Origin: Sphingobium boeckii
GTDB taxonomy: Bacteria; Pseudomonadota; Alphaproteobacteria; Sphingomonadales; Sphingomonadaceae
Direction: 5' to 3'
NCBI RefSeq assembly: GCF_014199215.1
Contig: NZ_JACIJC010000002.1
Span: 310,001-374,000, forward strand
DNA length: 64,000 nt
Part shown: piece by piece, positions 29,347 through 39,155 of the stretch
How positions within the stretch are numbered: position 1 is the first letter of the stretch
Layout: every line of letters begins with the position of its first letter
The notes under the pieces: model-generated
What the model was told of the DNA's origin: nothing
Database searches by the model: none
Seen by the model: only the letters and a program-made list of their open reading frames with translations
Position numbers and translations under genes: made by a program

Positions 29347-30279
29347 TCAGTCTTCGAAAGTTTCTACCGTATGTCGGCGTCCGGTCAGGAAGACATCGCT
29401 TACCAACTCCAGCGGAGTCACATCCGCATCGCTCACACCGGCACGAATGAGCGCTTCAAACTGCTGATAGAGCCCGGCATATTCCCGGTCTTCATCGCGA
29501 TGAATATGGCCATCGACTTCGAGCACCGCGCCGCCTTGCGAGAGCGTGAGGGTTCCGGCGTTCGTCTCGACTGCGATGTCCCAGCTCTGCGGCCCGGTCT
29601 GCCGCCAATCCAGATCGAATGTCACCGGCGCGCCATCGGTATCGCGCAGTTTCAGATCGGCAGCGATCGGCGCTTCGCGATTGGCGGGAAACGACAAGGT
29701 TGCGGCCTCAAGCATGATGCGCCGTGGCAATATGCGGGTGACGATCGAAAGCGCGTTGATGCCGGGATCGAACACGCCCAGGCCACCGGCTTCCCAGATC
29801 CAGGCCTGCCCCGGGTGCCAAACCCGCACATCCTCACGCCAGATGATATGCGCGCGGTCTATGCGTTTGTCGGCCAGCCAGGCGCGCGCGGGCTCGACCC
29901 CGGCGGCGTAGCGCGAATGCCAGCTTGCGAAAAGCGTGACGCCCGCGGCCTCCGCCTTTTCCTTCAGCACCGCCACTTCGCTCAAAGTCGCGCCCGGCGG
30001 CTTTTCCAGGAACACATGCTTGCCCGCCGCCAGGGCTGCCGCGGCAAGCCCGTAACGCACCTGGGGCGGCGAACACAGCGCCACGGCATCGAATGTATCG
30101 CCCGCCGCGAGCAGCGCTTCCATCGATTTGAACGCCGCAACACCATCCACTCCGGGGCTGTGCGGGCTCATCGTGGCGGCCAGCACAAGCTGCGGATTGC
30201 CCGCGATCGCGGGCAGATGCTGATCGCGCGCGATCTTGCCCATGCCGACCAATGCGATCCGGATTGGAGCCTCACTCAT
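29347..30279 (-). CDS. gal: D-galactose 1-dehydrogenase, Gfo/Idh/MocA family
   Basis: 310 residues. It has the Rossmann motif RIALVGMGKIARDQHLPAI at the N-terminus and the EKPPGATLSE loop with the catalytic Lys. It oxidises the anomeric carbon of galactose to galactonolactone with NAD(P). Length and the sequence VALVGMGKIA...EKPP closely resemble the Pseudomonas galactose dehydrogenase and the related Azospirillum L-arabinose 1-dehydrogenase, so activity on L-arabinose is also possible. Galactose is preferred because dgoK- and dgoA-type genes lie in the same cluster. It lies 34 bp after the FucP-type transporter, probably cotranscribed. Confidence 0.85.
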   Translation of the reverse strand: MSEAPIRIALVGMGKIARDQHLPAIAGNPQLVLAATMSPHSPGVDGVAAFKSMEALLAAGDTFDAVALCSPPQVRYGLAAAALAAGKHVFLEKPPGATLSEVAVLKEKAEAAGVTLFASWHSRYAAGVEPARAWLADKRIDRAHIIWREDVRVWHPGQAWIWEAGGLGVFDPGINALSIVTRILPRRIMLEAATLSFPANREAPIAADLKLRDTDGAPVTFDLDWRQTGPQSWDIAVETNAGTLTLSQGGAVLEVDGHIHRDEDREYAGLYQQFEALIRAGVSDADVTPLELVSDVFLTGRRHTVETFED

Positions 30280-30313
30280 AGCTTCTCATTTCCATAATGT
30301 GCGGCGGGTCCGC

Positions 30314-31633
30314 TTACCCATGTTCAGCCGCGATCGGCTTTAATTCAGGCAGCGGATGGGTCACCCTGGCGCCCCATAAAGCGTAGAAAAGAACGTAAAG
30401 CTCGCACGCCGCCGTCAGCAGGAAGGACCATTGCAGGCCATATCGATCGGCCAGCCAGCCCTGGACGACGACGAGCGCGCCGCCCGCGATCGCCATGATC
30501 AGCAAGCCCGAGCCTTCCTCGGTGAGCGGACCGAGGCCGCGGATGCCGAGCGAGAAGATCGTCGGAAACATGATCGAATGGCACAGCCCCACCAGGATGA
30601 GCGACCACATGGCAAGCGGGCCATGCGCGAAGGTGGTGATGATCATCACGACAAACGCCGCGATGCTGAATCCGGCCAGAACATTTTCTGGTGAGATGCG
30701 GCGCATCAGAAAGCTGCCTGCAAAACGGCCGATCATCATGCCGCCCCATAGCATGGCCAGATAACGCGACGCTTCTTCGTGCGTGACCGCTGCAATATCG
30801 GGCTGGGAAACGAAGCTGATGAATAGATTGGCGACGCCGATCTCGGCGATGAGATAGATGAAGATCGCGGGAATGCCGAACACCAGATTGCGATGTTTCC
30901 ACAGAGAAAGACCCGCGCGATCCTCACGCGAAACGCGCTGAGACGACTGGCCGATTGCGGGCAAGGGAAAGCGCGCGATTACCACCGCCAAAATCACGAG
31001 CACGACCGCCACGATCATATAAGGCAAAACGACCGATTGCGCGTCAGCCAGCTTTTCCGCTTGCGTCAGCACGACATCGGGTGCCGATGTCCCGCCCTTC
31101 GAACGGCCCAGAATCAGATAGCCGGCAAAGAGCGGCGCGAGCGTGGTGCCCAGCGAATTGAACGCCTGCACGAGGTTGAGGCGCGCGGAGCCGGTTTCAG
31201 GCGGTCCGATCACCGTCACATAAGGGTTTGCGGCGACCTGCAGCAGCGTGATCCCGCTGGCGATAATGAACAGCGCCGTCAGCACGACGCCGTAGGACGG
31301 CAACATCGCCGCCGGCGCCATCAGCACGGATCCTCCTGCCATGATCAGCAGCCCGACGACGATCGAGCGCTTATATCCCACCCGCTCGATGAGCTTGGCA
31401 GAGGGAATGGAGGCGAAGAAATAGGCGATGAACCACACGGATTCAATCAGCGTGGTCTGTGTGTAGCTGAGATCGAACACGCTGCGCAGATGCGGAAGCA
31501 GCGTATTGTTGATGACGCTGATGAAGCCCCAGGTGAAGAACAGGCTGGCGAGGAGCGTCAGCGCCGGCGCGTATTCCGACGACGGCCGATCACCGCCCCC
31601 AACCACCGACGACTGCCCTGAAGGACCGGCCAT
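30314..31633 (-). CDS. FucP-family glucose/galactose/fucose:H+ symporter
   Basis: 439 residues, twelve membrane spans. FucP/GluP features are clear: [26 protein letters not shown] in TM1, [19 protein letters not shown] and [42 protein letters not shown] in TM4-5. It imports a hexose, here most likely galactose, as it is next to galactose dehydrogenase. The start is the ATG at 31633, with GGGGAGAG 6 bases before it; an ATG at 31654 is on the far side of that site. It heads the minus-strand half of a divergent locus. Confidence 0.9.
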   Translation of the reverse strand: MAGPSGQSSVVGGGDRPSSEYAPALTLLASLFFTWGFISVINNTLLPHLRSVFDLSYTQTTLIESVWFIAYFFASIPSAKLIERVGYKRSIVVGLLIMAGGSVLMAPAAMLPSYGVVLTALFIIASGITLLQVAANPYVTVIGPPETGSARLNLVQAFNSLGTTLAPLFAGYLILGRSKGGTSAPDVVLTQAEKLADAQSVVLPYMIVAVVLVILAVVIARFPLPAIGQSSQRVSREDRAGLSLWKHRNLVFGIPAIFIYLIAEIGVANLFISFVSQPDIAAVTHEEASRYLAMLWGGMMIGRFAGSFLMRRISPENVLAGFSIAAFVVMIITTFAHGPLAMWSLILVGLCHSIMFPTIFSLGIRGLGPLTEEGSGLLIMAIAGGALVVVQGWLADRYGLQWSFLLTAACELYVLFYALWGARVTHPLPELKPIAAEHG

Positions 31634-31765
31634 TCTTTCTCTCCCCAAACACAACGCGACTCCGTGCGTTACTTGACCGCTTTATTGTCGGAGTATAGAC
31701 CGCCGTCAACTGGCCAGCGTGGCCATCGGATCGACCGATCGACCCGATCAATGAAGGGGAGGATC
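31634..31765. promoter_or_regulatory. Divergent control region of the galactose genes
   Basis: A 132-bp gap between the FucP-type and dehydratase genes. On the plus strand TTGACC (31673-31678) and TATAGA (31694-31699) form a possible promoter, with a short 15-bp spacer. TGGCCA-GCG-TGGCCA at 31711-31725 is a symmetric site that could bind a dimeric regulator. No regulator gene is encoded in this cluster. Confidence 0.4.
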
Positions 31766-33562
31766 ATGTCCGCCAAGGCCACGGGTAAGCTGCGTTCACG
31801 TGCGTGGTTCGATAACGCCGACAATATCGATATGACGGCGCTTTATCTGGAGCGCTATCTGAATTTCGGCCTCAGCCTGGATGAATTGCGATCCGGCAGG
31901 CCGATCATCGGCATCGCGCAGACGGGCAGCGATCTTTCGCCCTGCAACCGGCACCATCTTGTTCTGGCCGAAAGGCTGCGCGAGGGCATTCGCGAAGCCG
32001 GCGGAATCGCGCTCGAATTTCCGGTGCATCCCATTCAGGAGACCGGCAAACGCCCGACCGCGGGGCTGGACCGCAACCTGGCCTATCTTGGCCTTGTCGA
32101 AGTGCTTTACGGCTACCCGCTCGATGGCGTCGTCCTGACGATCGGATGTGACAAGACGACGCCGGCCGCTCTGATGGCAGCGGCGACGGTGAATATACCC
32201 GCGATCGCCTTGTCGGTCGGCCCGATGCTGAACGGCTGGCACAAGGGCGAACGCACGGGATCGGGCACGATCGTCTGGAAGGCGCGGCAATTGCTCGCCG
32301 CCGGCGAAATCGACGATAGCGAATTCATCCGCATGGTGGCGTCATCCGCGCCGTCCACCGGCTATTGCAACACCATGGGCACCGCCACCACCATGAACAG
32401 CCTGGCGGAGGCGCTGGGAATGTCGCTTCCGGCATCGGCGGCGATCCCGGCACCCTATCGCGATCGTCAGGAATGCGCATATCGCACCGGCCGACGGATC
32501 GTCGAGATGGTCGCTGAAGACATGAAGCCTTCCGATATCCTGACCAAGGATGCGTTTCACAACGCCATCGTGGTCAATTCCGCCATCGGCGGCTCCACCA
32601 ATGCGCCGATCCACCTGTGTGCCATCGCGCGGCATATCGGGGTGGAACTGCCGCTGAAGGATTGGGAAACCGAAGGCCATCACGTCCCCCTGCTGGTCAA
32701 TATGCAGCCGGCGGGCGAATATCTGGGTGAGGATTATTACCGCGCCGGCGGCGTCCCCGCCGTGGTCAACCAGCTTATGACACAAGGGCTCATCCGCGAA
32801 AGCGCGATGAACGCCAATGGCCGCACGATCGGCGACAATTGCCGGGGTGTCGCCATCGAGGACGAGAAGGTCATCCGTCCCTTCGATACCCCCCTGCTTG
32901 CCGACGCCGGCTTCCTCGTTTTGTCGGGCAATCTGTTCGATGCCGCAATCATGAAAACGAGCGTCATCGGCCCCGAATTTCGCGAGCGTTATCTGAGCAA
33001 TCCAGACGATCCCGAGGCCTTCGAAGGGCCGGCGATCGTGTTCGACGGGCCGGAGGATTATCACGCGCGGATCGATGATCCCGCATTCGGCATCACGCCG
33101 GAAACGCTGATGTTCATGCGCGGTGCCGGGCCGATCGGTTATCCGGGCGCGGCCGAAGTCGTCAATATGCGGCCGCCATCCTATCTGATCACCGAAGGCA
33201 TTCATGCGCTGCCGTGCATCGGCGACGGGCGTCAATCGGGCACCAGCGGATCCCCCTCCATTCTCAATGCGTCGCCGGAAGCGGCCGCCATGGGGGGACT
33301 GGCGTTGCTCAACACAGGGGACCGGGTTCGTATCGATCTCAACAAGGCCACGGTCGATGTGTTGATTTCCACCGAAGAGCTGGCCGCACGCCGCACTGCT
33401 TTGGTTGCCAAGGGCGGCTATGCCTATCCCGCATCGCAGACGCCGTGGCAGGAAATTCAGCGGGCCGTGGTCGGACAGATGGATACCGGCGCCATTCTCG
33501 AAGGAGCCGAGAAATATCAAAGGATCGCCCAGACCATGGGGCTGCCGCGCGATAATCATTGA
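31766..33562 (+). CDS. IlvD/Edd-family sugar acid dehydratase, probable galactonate dehydratase
   Basis: 598 residues. The start at 31766 has GGGGAGG before it; an ORF start at 31664 gives a spurious tail. Three cysteines expected to hold an iron-sulfur cluster are present: Cys60 (LSPCNRH), Cys128 (IGCDKT) and Cys201 ([13 protein letters not shown]), at nearly the same positions known from L-arabinonate dehydratase. [10 protein letters not shown] is another family mark. It dehydrates a sugar acid to a 2-keto-3-deoxy acid. Given KDGal kinase and KDPGal aldolase downstream, D-galactonate is the likely substrate, although close homologues act on L-arabinonate, D-fuconate or D-xylonate. It replaces the unrelated enolase-family DgoD. 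Confidence 0.9.
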   Translation: MSAKATGKLRSRAWFDNADNIDMTALYLERYLNFGLSLDELRSGRPIIGIAQTGSDLSPCNRHHLVLAERLREGIREAGGIALEFPVHPIQETGKRPTAGLDRNLAYLGLVEVLYGYPLDGVVLTIGCDKTTPAALMAAATVNIPAIALSVGPMLNGWHKGERTGSGTIVWKARQLLAAGEIDDSEFIRMVASSAPSTGYCNTMGTATTMNSLAEALGMSLPASAAIPAPYRDRQECAYRTGRRIVEMVAEDMKPSDILTKDAFHNAIVVNSAIGGSTNAPIHLCAIARHIGVELPLKDWETEGHHVPLLVNMQPAGEYLGEDYYRAGGVPAVVNQLMTQGLIRESAMNANGRTIGDNCRGVAIEDEKVIRPFDTPLLADAGFLVLSGNLFDAAIMKTSVIGPEFRERYLSNPDDPEAFEGPAIVFDGPEDYHARIDDPAFGITPETLMFMRGAGPIGYPGAAEVVNMRPPSYLITEGIHALPCIGDGRQSGTSGSPSILNASPEAAAMGGLALLNTGDRVRIDLNKATVDVLISTEELAARRTALVAKGGYAYPASQTPWQEIQRAVVGQMDTGAILEGAEKYQRIAQTMGLPRDNH

Positions 33563-34419
33563 TGCCCGTGAAGCCTATCGCCAGACCCGATCGGGACGCA
33601 CTGGGCGAAGGTCCGGTCTGGGTGCCTGCGCTTGGTCGATTATTCTGGGTCGATATCATCGGCCATGCGGTGCGCTGGCTGGACCTGAAAACCGGCGCTT
33701 ACGGCAGCCATGTCTTCAATGAGCCGATCGGCTGGATCATGCCCCGCGCTGGAAGGACCGATTTTATTGTCGGGATGAAGAGCGGCTTTCATGTCTTCGA
33801 TTTCGAATCCAAGGCCTTGACGCTGATCGGGGATCCCGAGCCTGATCGTCCCCACAATCGGCTGAACGATGCCAAGGTGGACGGCCATGGACGGATCTGG
33901 GCTGGGACGAAAGACGATCGGGATCAGGAGAAGAGCGGCGCGCTCTACCGCCTCGACACGGATCTGACCTGGTCGCAGCATGATGATGGTTATGCGGTGA
34001 CCAACGGCCCGGCCTTCAGCCTTGATGGCCGCCTGATGTACCACACCGATAGCGGCGCGCGCTGCATCTATGCCTTTGATCTCGCCGCCGATGGCACGCT
34101 GTCGGGGAAAAAGGTTTTCCTGCGCTTCGAAGATGATTGGGGGTTTCCCGACGGGATGACCACCGATTCGGAAAACTGCTTGTGGGTGGCCCATTGGGGC
34201 GGCGGTCGCATCAGCCGCTTTTCCCCGGATGGCGCACTGTTGCGGTCGATCGAACTGCCAGCCTCCAACATCACCAGCATCGCCTTTGCGGGGCCGAAGC
34301 TCGATCGCATGTTCGTGACATCCTCCGCCGACGGACAGGAACATGAACCCGCCGCAGGCGCATTGTTCGAGGTCGATCCCGGCGTGACCGGTGTGATGCC
34401 GCGCGCGTTCGGCGGATGA
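33562..34419 (+). CDS. SMP-30/gluconolactonase-family sugar lactonase
   Basis: 285 residues, a six-bladed beta-propeller hydrolase that opens a sugar lactone with a divalent metal. Family marks: LGEGPVWVPALGRLFWVDI (metal Glu in GEGP), NRLNDAKVDGHGRIWAGT (Asn/Asp ligands) and TNGPAFSLDGRLMYHTDS, then GFPDGMTTDSENCLWVA. The ATG overlaps the dehydratase stop by one base (TGATG). Placed between galactose dehydrogenase and dehydratase in the pathway, it most likely hydrolyses D-galactono-1,4- or 1,5-lactone. Confidence 0.9.
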   Translation: MPVKPIARPDRDALGEGPVWVPALGRLFWVDIIGHAVRWLDLKTGAYGSHVFNEPIGWIMPRAGRTDFIVGMKSGFHVFDFESKALTLIGDPEPDRPHNRLNDAKVDGHGRIWAGTKDDRDQEKSGALYRLDTDLTWSQHDDGYAVTNGPAFSLDGRLMYHTDSGARCIYAFDLAADGTLSGKKVFLRFEDDWGFPDGMTTDSENCLWVAHWGGGRISRFSPDGALLRSIELPASNITSIAFAGPKLDRMFVTSSADGQEHEPAAGALFEVDPGVTGVMPRAFGG

Positions 34420-35285
34420 GCGGCGTGATCGGCGTCGATTGGGGCAGCAGCAATTTGCGGGCCTTTCGCTTTGACGATCAAGGCACAGTGAAAGACCGCC
34501 GCTCCAGCGCGCATGGCGCGGCGGGCCTCGCGAAAGAGGATTTCCCGCGCGTCCTTGCGGAGGTGATCGGCGACTGGTGTGACGGCGGCACGCGAATTGT
34601 GATGGCGGGCATGGTCGGCGGGCGTGTTGGCTGGCAGGAAGCGCCCTACCTCCCCTGCCCCGCAGACCCGGGCCAGCTTGCGGCATCCGCTTTGCCATTG
34701 GAGACATCACTGGGCCGGGCCTGGCTCGTGCCGGGGCTGTCATCCCGCAATGCCGACGGCATGGCGGACGTGATGCGGGGCGAGGAAACGCAGTTGCTGG
34801 GCGCGGGCGTCGGCAACGGTTCGGTCGTTCTCCCCGGTACGCACAGCAAATGGGCCACGATGCAGGATGGCCGGATCATGGGGTTCAGCACCGCGATGAC
34901 CGGCGAACTCTATGCGCTTTTGTGCAAGCATTCGCTGCTGGGCCAGCTTGCGGTTGCAGCGGCCGACTTCGAACCTGAGGCTTTCAAACGGGGGACGAGG
35001 CGCGCGCTGGATGCGCGCACGATCGTGCCATTGCTCTTTTCCGCGCGCGCCGACGTCTTGCTCGGCGACATGCAAGGCACTGCGGTCGAAAGCTATTTAT
35101 CGGGTCTGTTGATCGGCGGCGAGATCGCGGCCTTTGGCGCGCAGCCCGTCACGCTGATCGGCAATACGGCCCTAGTGGAACGCTATCAACTCGCGCTGCA
35201 CCTGGCGGGCGCGCCGCAGTCGCTTGTGGTGGACGGAGACTGCGCCGTCGCGCGCGGGCTATGGATGATCGGAGAACATTTGTGA
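34416..35285 (+). CDS. dgoK: 2-dehydro-3-deoxygalactonokinase
   Basis: 289 residues of the DgoK family (ASKHA fold). The phosphate-binding N-terminus GVIGVDWGSSNLRAF, the MAGMVGGRVGWQEAPYLPCPA segment and SVVLPGTHSKWATMQDGRIMGFSTAMTGELYALL are distinctive. It phosphorylates 2-keto-3-deoxygalactonate at C6. The ATG overlaps the lactonase stop (ATGA), and its own stop overlaps the aldolase start (GTGA). Confidence 0.95.
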   Translation: MSGVIGVDWGSSNLRAFRFDDQGTVKDRRSSAHGAAGLAKEDFPRVLAEVIGDWCDGGTRIVMAGMVGGRVGWQEAPYLPCPADPGQLAASALPLETSLGRAWLVPGLSSRNADGMADVMRGEETQLLGAGVGNGSVVLPGTHSKWATMQDGRIMGFSTAMTGELYALLCKHSLLGQLAVAAADFEPEAFKRGTRRALDARTIVPLLFSARADVLLGDMQGTAVESYLSGLLIGGEIAAFGAQPVTLIGNTALVERYQLALHLAGAPQSLVVDGDCAVARGLWMIGEHL

Positions 35286-35932
35286 CGTTGAACGAAGTGC
35301 TGGTCGCATTGCCGCTTGTCGCGATCCTGCGCGGCATCACGCCGGCAGAGGCGGTGCCGGTCTCCATCGCGCTTTATGACATCGGATTTCGCTGCATCGA
35401 AGTTCCATTGAATTCACCCGATCCGCTCGAGAGCATCGCCGCGATCAGCGCGCATCTGGGGGATCGCGCGTTGATCGGGGCCGGCACTGTGCTTCGGGTC
35501 GATGATGTGGCGCGGGTCGCGAAGGCCGGGGGCCGCATCATCATCTCGCCCAATTGCAATGTCGATGTGATCGCAGCAACCAAGGCGGCGGGTCTATTTT
35601 CGCTGCCCGCCTTTTTCACGCCCACCGAAGCATTCAGCGCCCTCGCGGCCGGCGCGGACGGCTTGAAGCTGTTCCCGGCGGAAGTCGCCGGGCCGGTCGC
35701 GCTCAAGGCCATGCGGGCGGTTTTGCCACCGCAATGCCCAGTGCTCCCGGTGGGCGGCGTCGATGCGGACACGATCGCTGATTATCTGGCGGCGGGCGCA
35801 TCAGGCTTTGGAATCGGCTCATCGCTTTATGCGCCCGGTCGTGATCCGGCCGACGTGGCGCGGCGCGGTTCCGCACTGATCGCCGCATTCCTCCAGCACG
35901 CTCATCACCTCCCGACTGTCGATCGGCCCTAA
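35282..35932 (+). CDS. dgoA: 2-dehydro-3-deoxy-6-phosphogalactonate aldolase
   Basis: 216 residues from a GTG at 35282 that overlaps the kinase stop and has GGAGAA upstream; an ATG at 35261 lies inside dgoK before that site. A class I aldolase of the KDPG/KDPGal family: Glu40 in CIEVPLNSP (the PLNSP form is typical of the galactose-specific branch) and Schiff-base Lys129 in GLKLFPAE. It splits KDPGal to pyruvate and glyceraldehyde 3-phosphate, ending the De Ley-Doudoroff route. Its TAA overlaps the convergent TAG of the S9 peptidase by two bases. Confidence 0.95.
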   Translation: MTLNEVLVALPLVAILRGITPAEAVPVSIALYDIGFRCIEVPLNSPDPLESIAAISAHLGDRALIGAGTVLRVDDVARVAKAGGRIIISPNCNVDVIAATKAAGLFSLPAFFTPTEAFSALAAGADGLKLFPAEVAGPVALKAMRAVLPPQCPVLPVGGVDADTIADYLAAGASGFGIGSSLYAPGRDPADVARRGSALIAAFLQHAHHLPTVDRP

Positions 35933-37935
35933 CGCTTCAGCCAGCGATCATACCAGGCGATGTTGCTGCGCATCCGGTGAACCAGATAGCTCGGCACGAC
36001 GAGGCCGTGATTTTCGCCGGGATAGACGATTAGCCGGGTTGGTACTCCGCGTGTCTTCAGCGCGAGATACATTTGCTGCGCGCCTGCGCACGGGACATTA
36101 TCGTCGGCATCGGCGCATTGAAACAAGGTCGGCGCGGTGATGCGTTCGGGGTGAAAGAAGGGATAGCCCAGCTTCCGGTAAGTCTCGAAATTGTCCCACG
36201 GCGCGCCCAGTTCCAGCAGATATTCGCGCGCATACATGTCCACGCCAAAGGTCGCGAGCACGTTGGCAACGCCCGCGCCGGACACCGCCGCCTTGATCCG
36301 CGGGTCGCTGGCGATCATGTAATCGGTCAGGATGCCGCCATAGCTCCAGCCGCCCACGCCGATCCGATCGGGATCAGCGACGCCCATATCGATCGCCTTT
36401 GTAATCCCAGCGCTGATATCCTTGACGTCGAGATGGCCCCAATCGGCATAGATCGCGCGCGAAAAATCCATGCCCCGGCCCGATGACCCGCGCGGATTGA
36501 CCTTGAGCACCACATAGCCCGCCGCCGCATAGAGCCGGGCATCAAGATCGAATTCATGGCTATGCTGATAGACCGGTCCACCGTGCAGATCCGCGATCAG
36601 TGGATAACGCTTCGCCGGATCGTAATCCGGCGGCAGCGTCAGAAATCCGTGAATTTCCGCATTCCCGCTGTGGAATGAAATGTCGCGCACCTCGCCCAGC
36701 GCGCGACCCGCCAGCCAGTTATTGTGATGCGTCAGCTCGCGATGGCCCTCCAGCGCGTAAAGCTCCGCCGGCTTGCTATTGTCGGTCTCTAGCAACGCGA
36801 TGGCCCCATTCGGCGCAATTGCATAATCGGACCCGAAGCGCTTGCCCTGGGTGAGATAGGTGATCGCGCCGTCCGCGGGATCAATGCGGGCCAGCCAGGT
36901 GTCGCGATCCTGCTCGATCAGCGCGATCAGTCTGCCATCGGGCGTCCAGCGCGGCTGATAAAACCAGCGATCGATCCGGGCGGGCCGCGTGATCGCACCG
37001 GTCGTCACATCGCCAACGATGAGCTGGGCCGAACCATAATAAATCCATTTATCCGCATCTCCCTCCAGCCAGACGAGCTTGCGCGAATCCGGCGACCAGG
37101 CCGGACCCGAACCCCAGTCCGGATCGCTTTCGGCATTGGGTGATGTGCTGATCCTGCGCGGCACTCCGCCATCGGGCGAGACGATATAGATATCGTAATT
37201 GAGCGTCCTGTCATCAGCGCCCTGATCCTTGGCGACATAGGCGATCGCGCTGCCATCGGGCGACCAGGCGGGATGCCAGTGATCGCGCGCTCCGTGCGTG
37301 ATCTGGCTGGCCTGGCCCGTAGCGAGATCGATGACGAAGAGCTGCTGGGTGCGATCATCCAGATACCCGCGGCCATCCTGTTTGAAGAAGAAGCGCTCGG
37401 TCTCGATCGGCGGTGGGGTCTTGGCCTTGCTGCCCACACTGCCGCCGGTTTCGGCGAGAACGACGGCGCGCTTCCCATCGGGTGACAGAGAAAATTCGCT
37501 GATCCCGCCGGGCAGACGGGTAATCTGACGGCCGACACCGCCCTTGGCCGGCATCGACCATAATTGGGTTTCGTCTTCGGCCTGCGCCTTTGCGGCATCA
37601 GTGCCGATTTTCGTTTTGGACGCAGCATCGCTCAGGAAGAAGATCGCTGTGCCGTCCGGGCTGTAGCGCGGATTCCACTCGGATGCCTCGGGGGTTTTGG
37701 TGATCTGGACCGGCGTGCCGCCTTGCCAGGGAACCGTCCAAAGATCGCTCTTTTCGGCATCGCGCTTCGCGTCTTTCAGCGACACGCTATAGGCGATCCG
37801 GGTGCCATCAGGCGAAAAGGCCGGACCCGCCACATCGGCGATCCGGTTGAAATCCTCCAACACCACGGGCGTCACCTGTGCCGCGAGCGCATTCGGCAGC
37901 ATGACAAGGGCCAGGCCCGCAACGATAAATTTCAT
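35929..37935 (-). CDS. Secreted S9-family peptidase (prolyl oligopeptidase/acyl-aminoacyl type)
   Basis: 668 residues with a signal peptide (MKFIVAGLALVMLPNALA, cut before AQV). The N-terminal two-thirds is a beta-propeller with TolB-like repeats (AFSPDGTRIAYSV, PRYSPDGTAIFFLSD, AWSPDGSAIAYVAKD). The C-terminal alpha/beta-hydrolase domain carries the triad: Ser in GVGGWSYGG, Asp in ADADDNVPCA and His in PGENHGLVV. It cleaves short peptides in the periplasm or outside. The gene stands alone, convergent with the galactose cluster. Confidence 0.93.
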   Translation of the reverse strand: MKFIVAGLALVMLPNALAAQVTPVVLEDFNRIADVAGPAFSPDGTRIAYSVSLKDAKRDAEKSDLWTVPWQGGTPVQITKTPEASEWNPRYSPDGTAIFFLSDAASKTKIGTDAAKAQAEDETQLWSMPAKGGVGRQITRLPGGISEFSLSPDGKRAVVLAETGGSVGSKAKTPPPIETERFFFKQDGRGYLDDRTQQLFVIDLATGQASQITHGARDHWHPAWSPDGSAIAYVAKDQGADDRTLNYDIYIVSPDGGVPRRISTSPNAESDPDWGSGPAWSPDSRKLVWLEGDADKWIYYGSAQLIVGDVTTGAITRPARIDRWFYQPRWTPDGRLIALIEQDRDTWLARIDPADGAITYLTQGKRFGSDYAIAPNGAIALLETDNSKPAELYALEGHRELTHHNNWLAGRALGEVRDISFHSGNAEIHGFLTLPPDYDPAKRYPLIADLHGGPVYQHSHEFDLDARLYAAAGYVVLKVNPRGSSGRGMDFSRAIYADWGHLDVKDISAGITKAIDMGVADPDRIGVGGWSYGGILTDYMIASDPRIKAAVSGAGVANVLATFGVDMYAREYLLELGAPWDNFETYRKLGYPFFHPERITAPTLFQCADADDNVPCAGAQQMYLALKTRGVPTRLIVYPGENHGLVVPSYLVHRMRSNIAWYDRWLKR

Positions 37936-38028
37936 CTAAACTCCCCGGCCGACATCCGGTGCCCAGGATGTTTCCCCTTTCAGGGCTAGTCAATTGTCCA
38001 ATTCCCCACAGGCCTTTGAACCAGGCAA

Positions 38029-39069
38029 TCAACGCCGCCAATCGATCCAATCGCCATAAGCATGGCAGGTGGCGAGGAGCCTTTTCTCGCCGCCCGGCCA
38101 GCAGGTCAGCGAGAGTTGCACCTCACTGCGCATCGGGGTCCATTCGAATCTGATCCAGGCAAAAGGGCGCTGTGCCGTGGCATGGCGGCCTGCCCGCTGG
38201 ACGGTGTCCGATATGGACTCGCGCTCCTGCGCGCTCAGATATTGCAGCACCATCGAATGAAACACCACGCGGCACAGGCCGGCCGGCTGCGGCGTTTCCA
38301 GTTGGGCGGCAAGCCAGGGGGCGGCATGGCCTTCGTCCACCTGCGGGGGATGCAGCCTGGCCAGCGCCAGCGCCTGTTCGAGCCGCGCGGCGCGGCCGGG
38401 CTGATCCGCCCATATATAGGCGAGCAAGCGCTCACGCGTAGCTTCATTGCCAGCATCCAGGGGGTTCAGATCTATGCCCCGCGCTGCCACAATCTCGATC
38501 GGCGCATGAACCGGCGCTGCGCCGCGCCAGGCGGGCGCGATGCGGACCGGGGATTGCGCGGCACCGGCAGCAATGCCCCCAAGATCATAGGCATAGCGCG
38601 CCAGATTAAGATTGAGTCCGCAACTGGAGCCGAGTTCCAGAAGCGCACATGGCAAATCCGTTTCCTGCCGGACCACCATCAGCGCTGCGCCGATCGCGGC
38701 GGCGCGGCCGACTTCATTTGTCTGCGGTGTGTCGAGCATCCACTGCGCAATGAAATCGTCTTCGCTCGCCAATGCCGCAGCAATCGCGCCATCGAAATCC
38801 TGATGCTCCCCCCGATATAGCGCGGTGAGCGCCGGCAGCGAGTCCCGCCGGGCCAGCGCATGAAGCGCTGCGTTGAAGCGCATCGCGAGGGCGGATGCCG
38901 ATGGATCGTGCGGCCAGGATGCGATCATTCGCGCCGTCAGCGGCGCATGGTCGATTTGACGTTCCCCCGCCTCCAGTAATGCGGCGACGAATGGGGAGCC
39001 GAGACCAAGCGCGACCCGCGCCTGTCGCCGAAGCTCACCGCGTCCCCCGCAATCCGCGATCTCATTCAT
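38029..39069 (-). CDS. DUF2332 family protein
   Basis: 346 residues. The start is put at an ATG at 39069; longer in-frame extension to 39171 would overlap the chemoreceptor gene and is arginine-rich. The product belongs to DUF2332: LARRDSLPALTALYRG, DDFIAQWMLDTPQTNEVGRAAAIGAALM, LLELGSSCGLNLNLARYAYD and RVVFHSMVLQYLS are typical. The ELGSSCGLNLN segment resembles a SAM-binding motif I, so a methyltransferase-like role is possible but unproven. No operon partner is obvious. Confidence 0.85.
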   Translation of the reverse strand: MNEIADCGGRGELRRQARVALGLGSPFVAALLEAGERQIDHAPLTARMIASWPHDPSASALAMRFNAALHALARRDSLPALTALYRGEHQDFDGAIAAALASEDDFIAQWMLDTPQTNEVGRAAAIGAALMVVRQETDLPCALLELGSSCGLNLNLARYAYDLGGIAAGAAQSPVRIAPAWRGAAPVHAPIEIVAARGIDLNPLDAGNEATRERLLAYIWADQPGRAARLEQALALARLHPPQVDEGHAAPWLAAQLETPQPAGLCRVVFHSMVLQYLSAQERESISDTVQRAGRHATAQRPFAWIRFEWTPMRSEVQLSLTCWPGGEKRLLATCHAYGDWIDWRR

Positions 39070-39155
39070 TCTGGATACCCTTGCCGATGGCCACGGCCGG
39101 ATGGAGTAGCGATCTTGTCTTGCGAGGAGCGGTGCAGCACGGTTGCCGCGATCGG

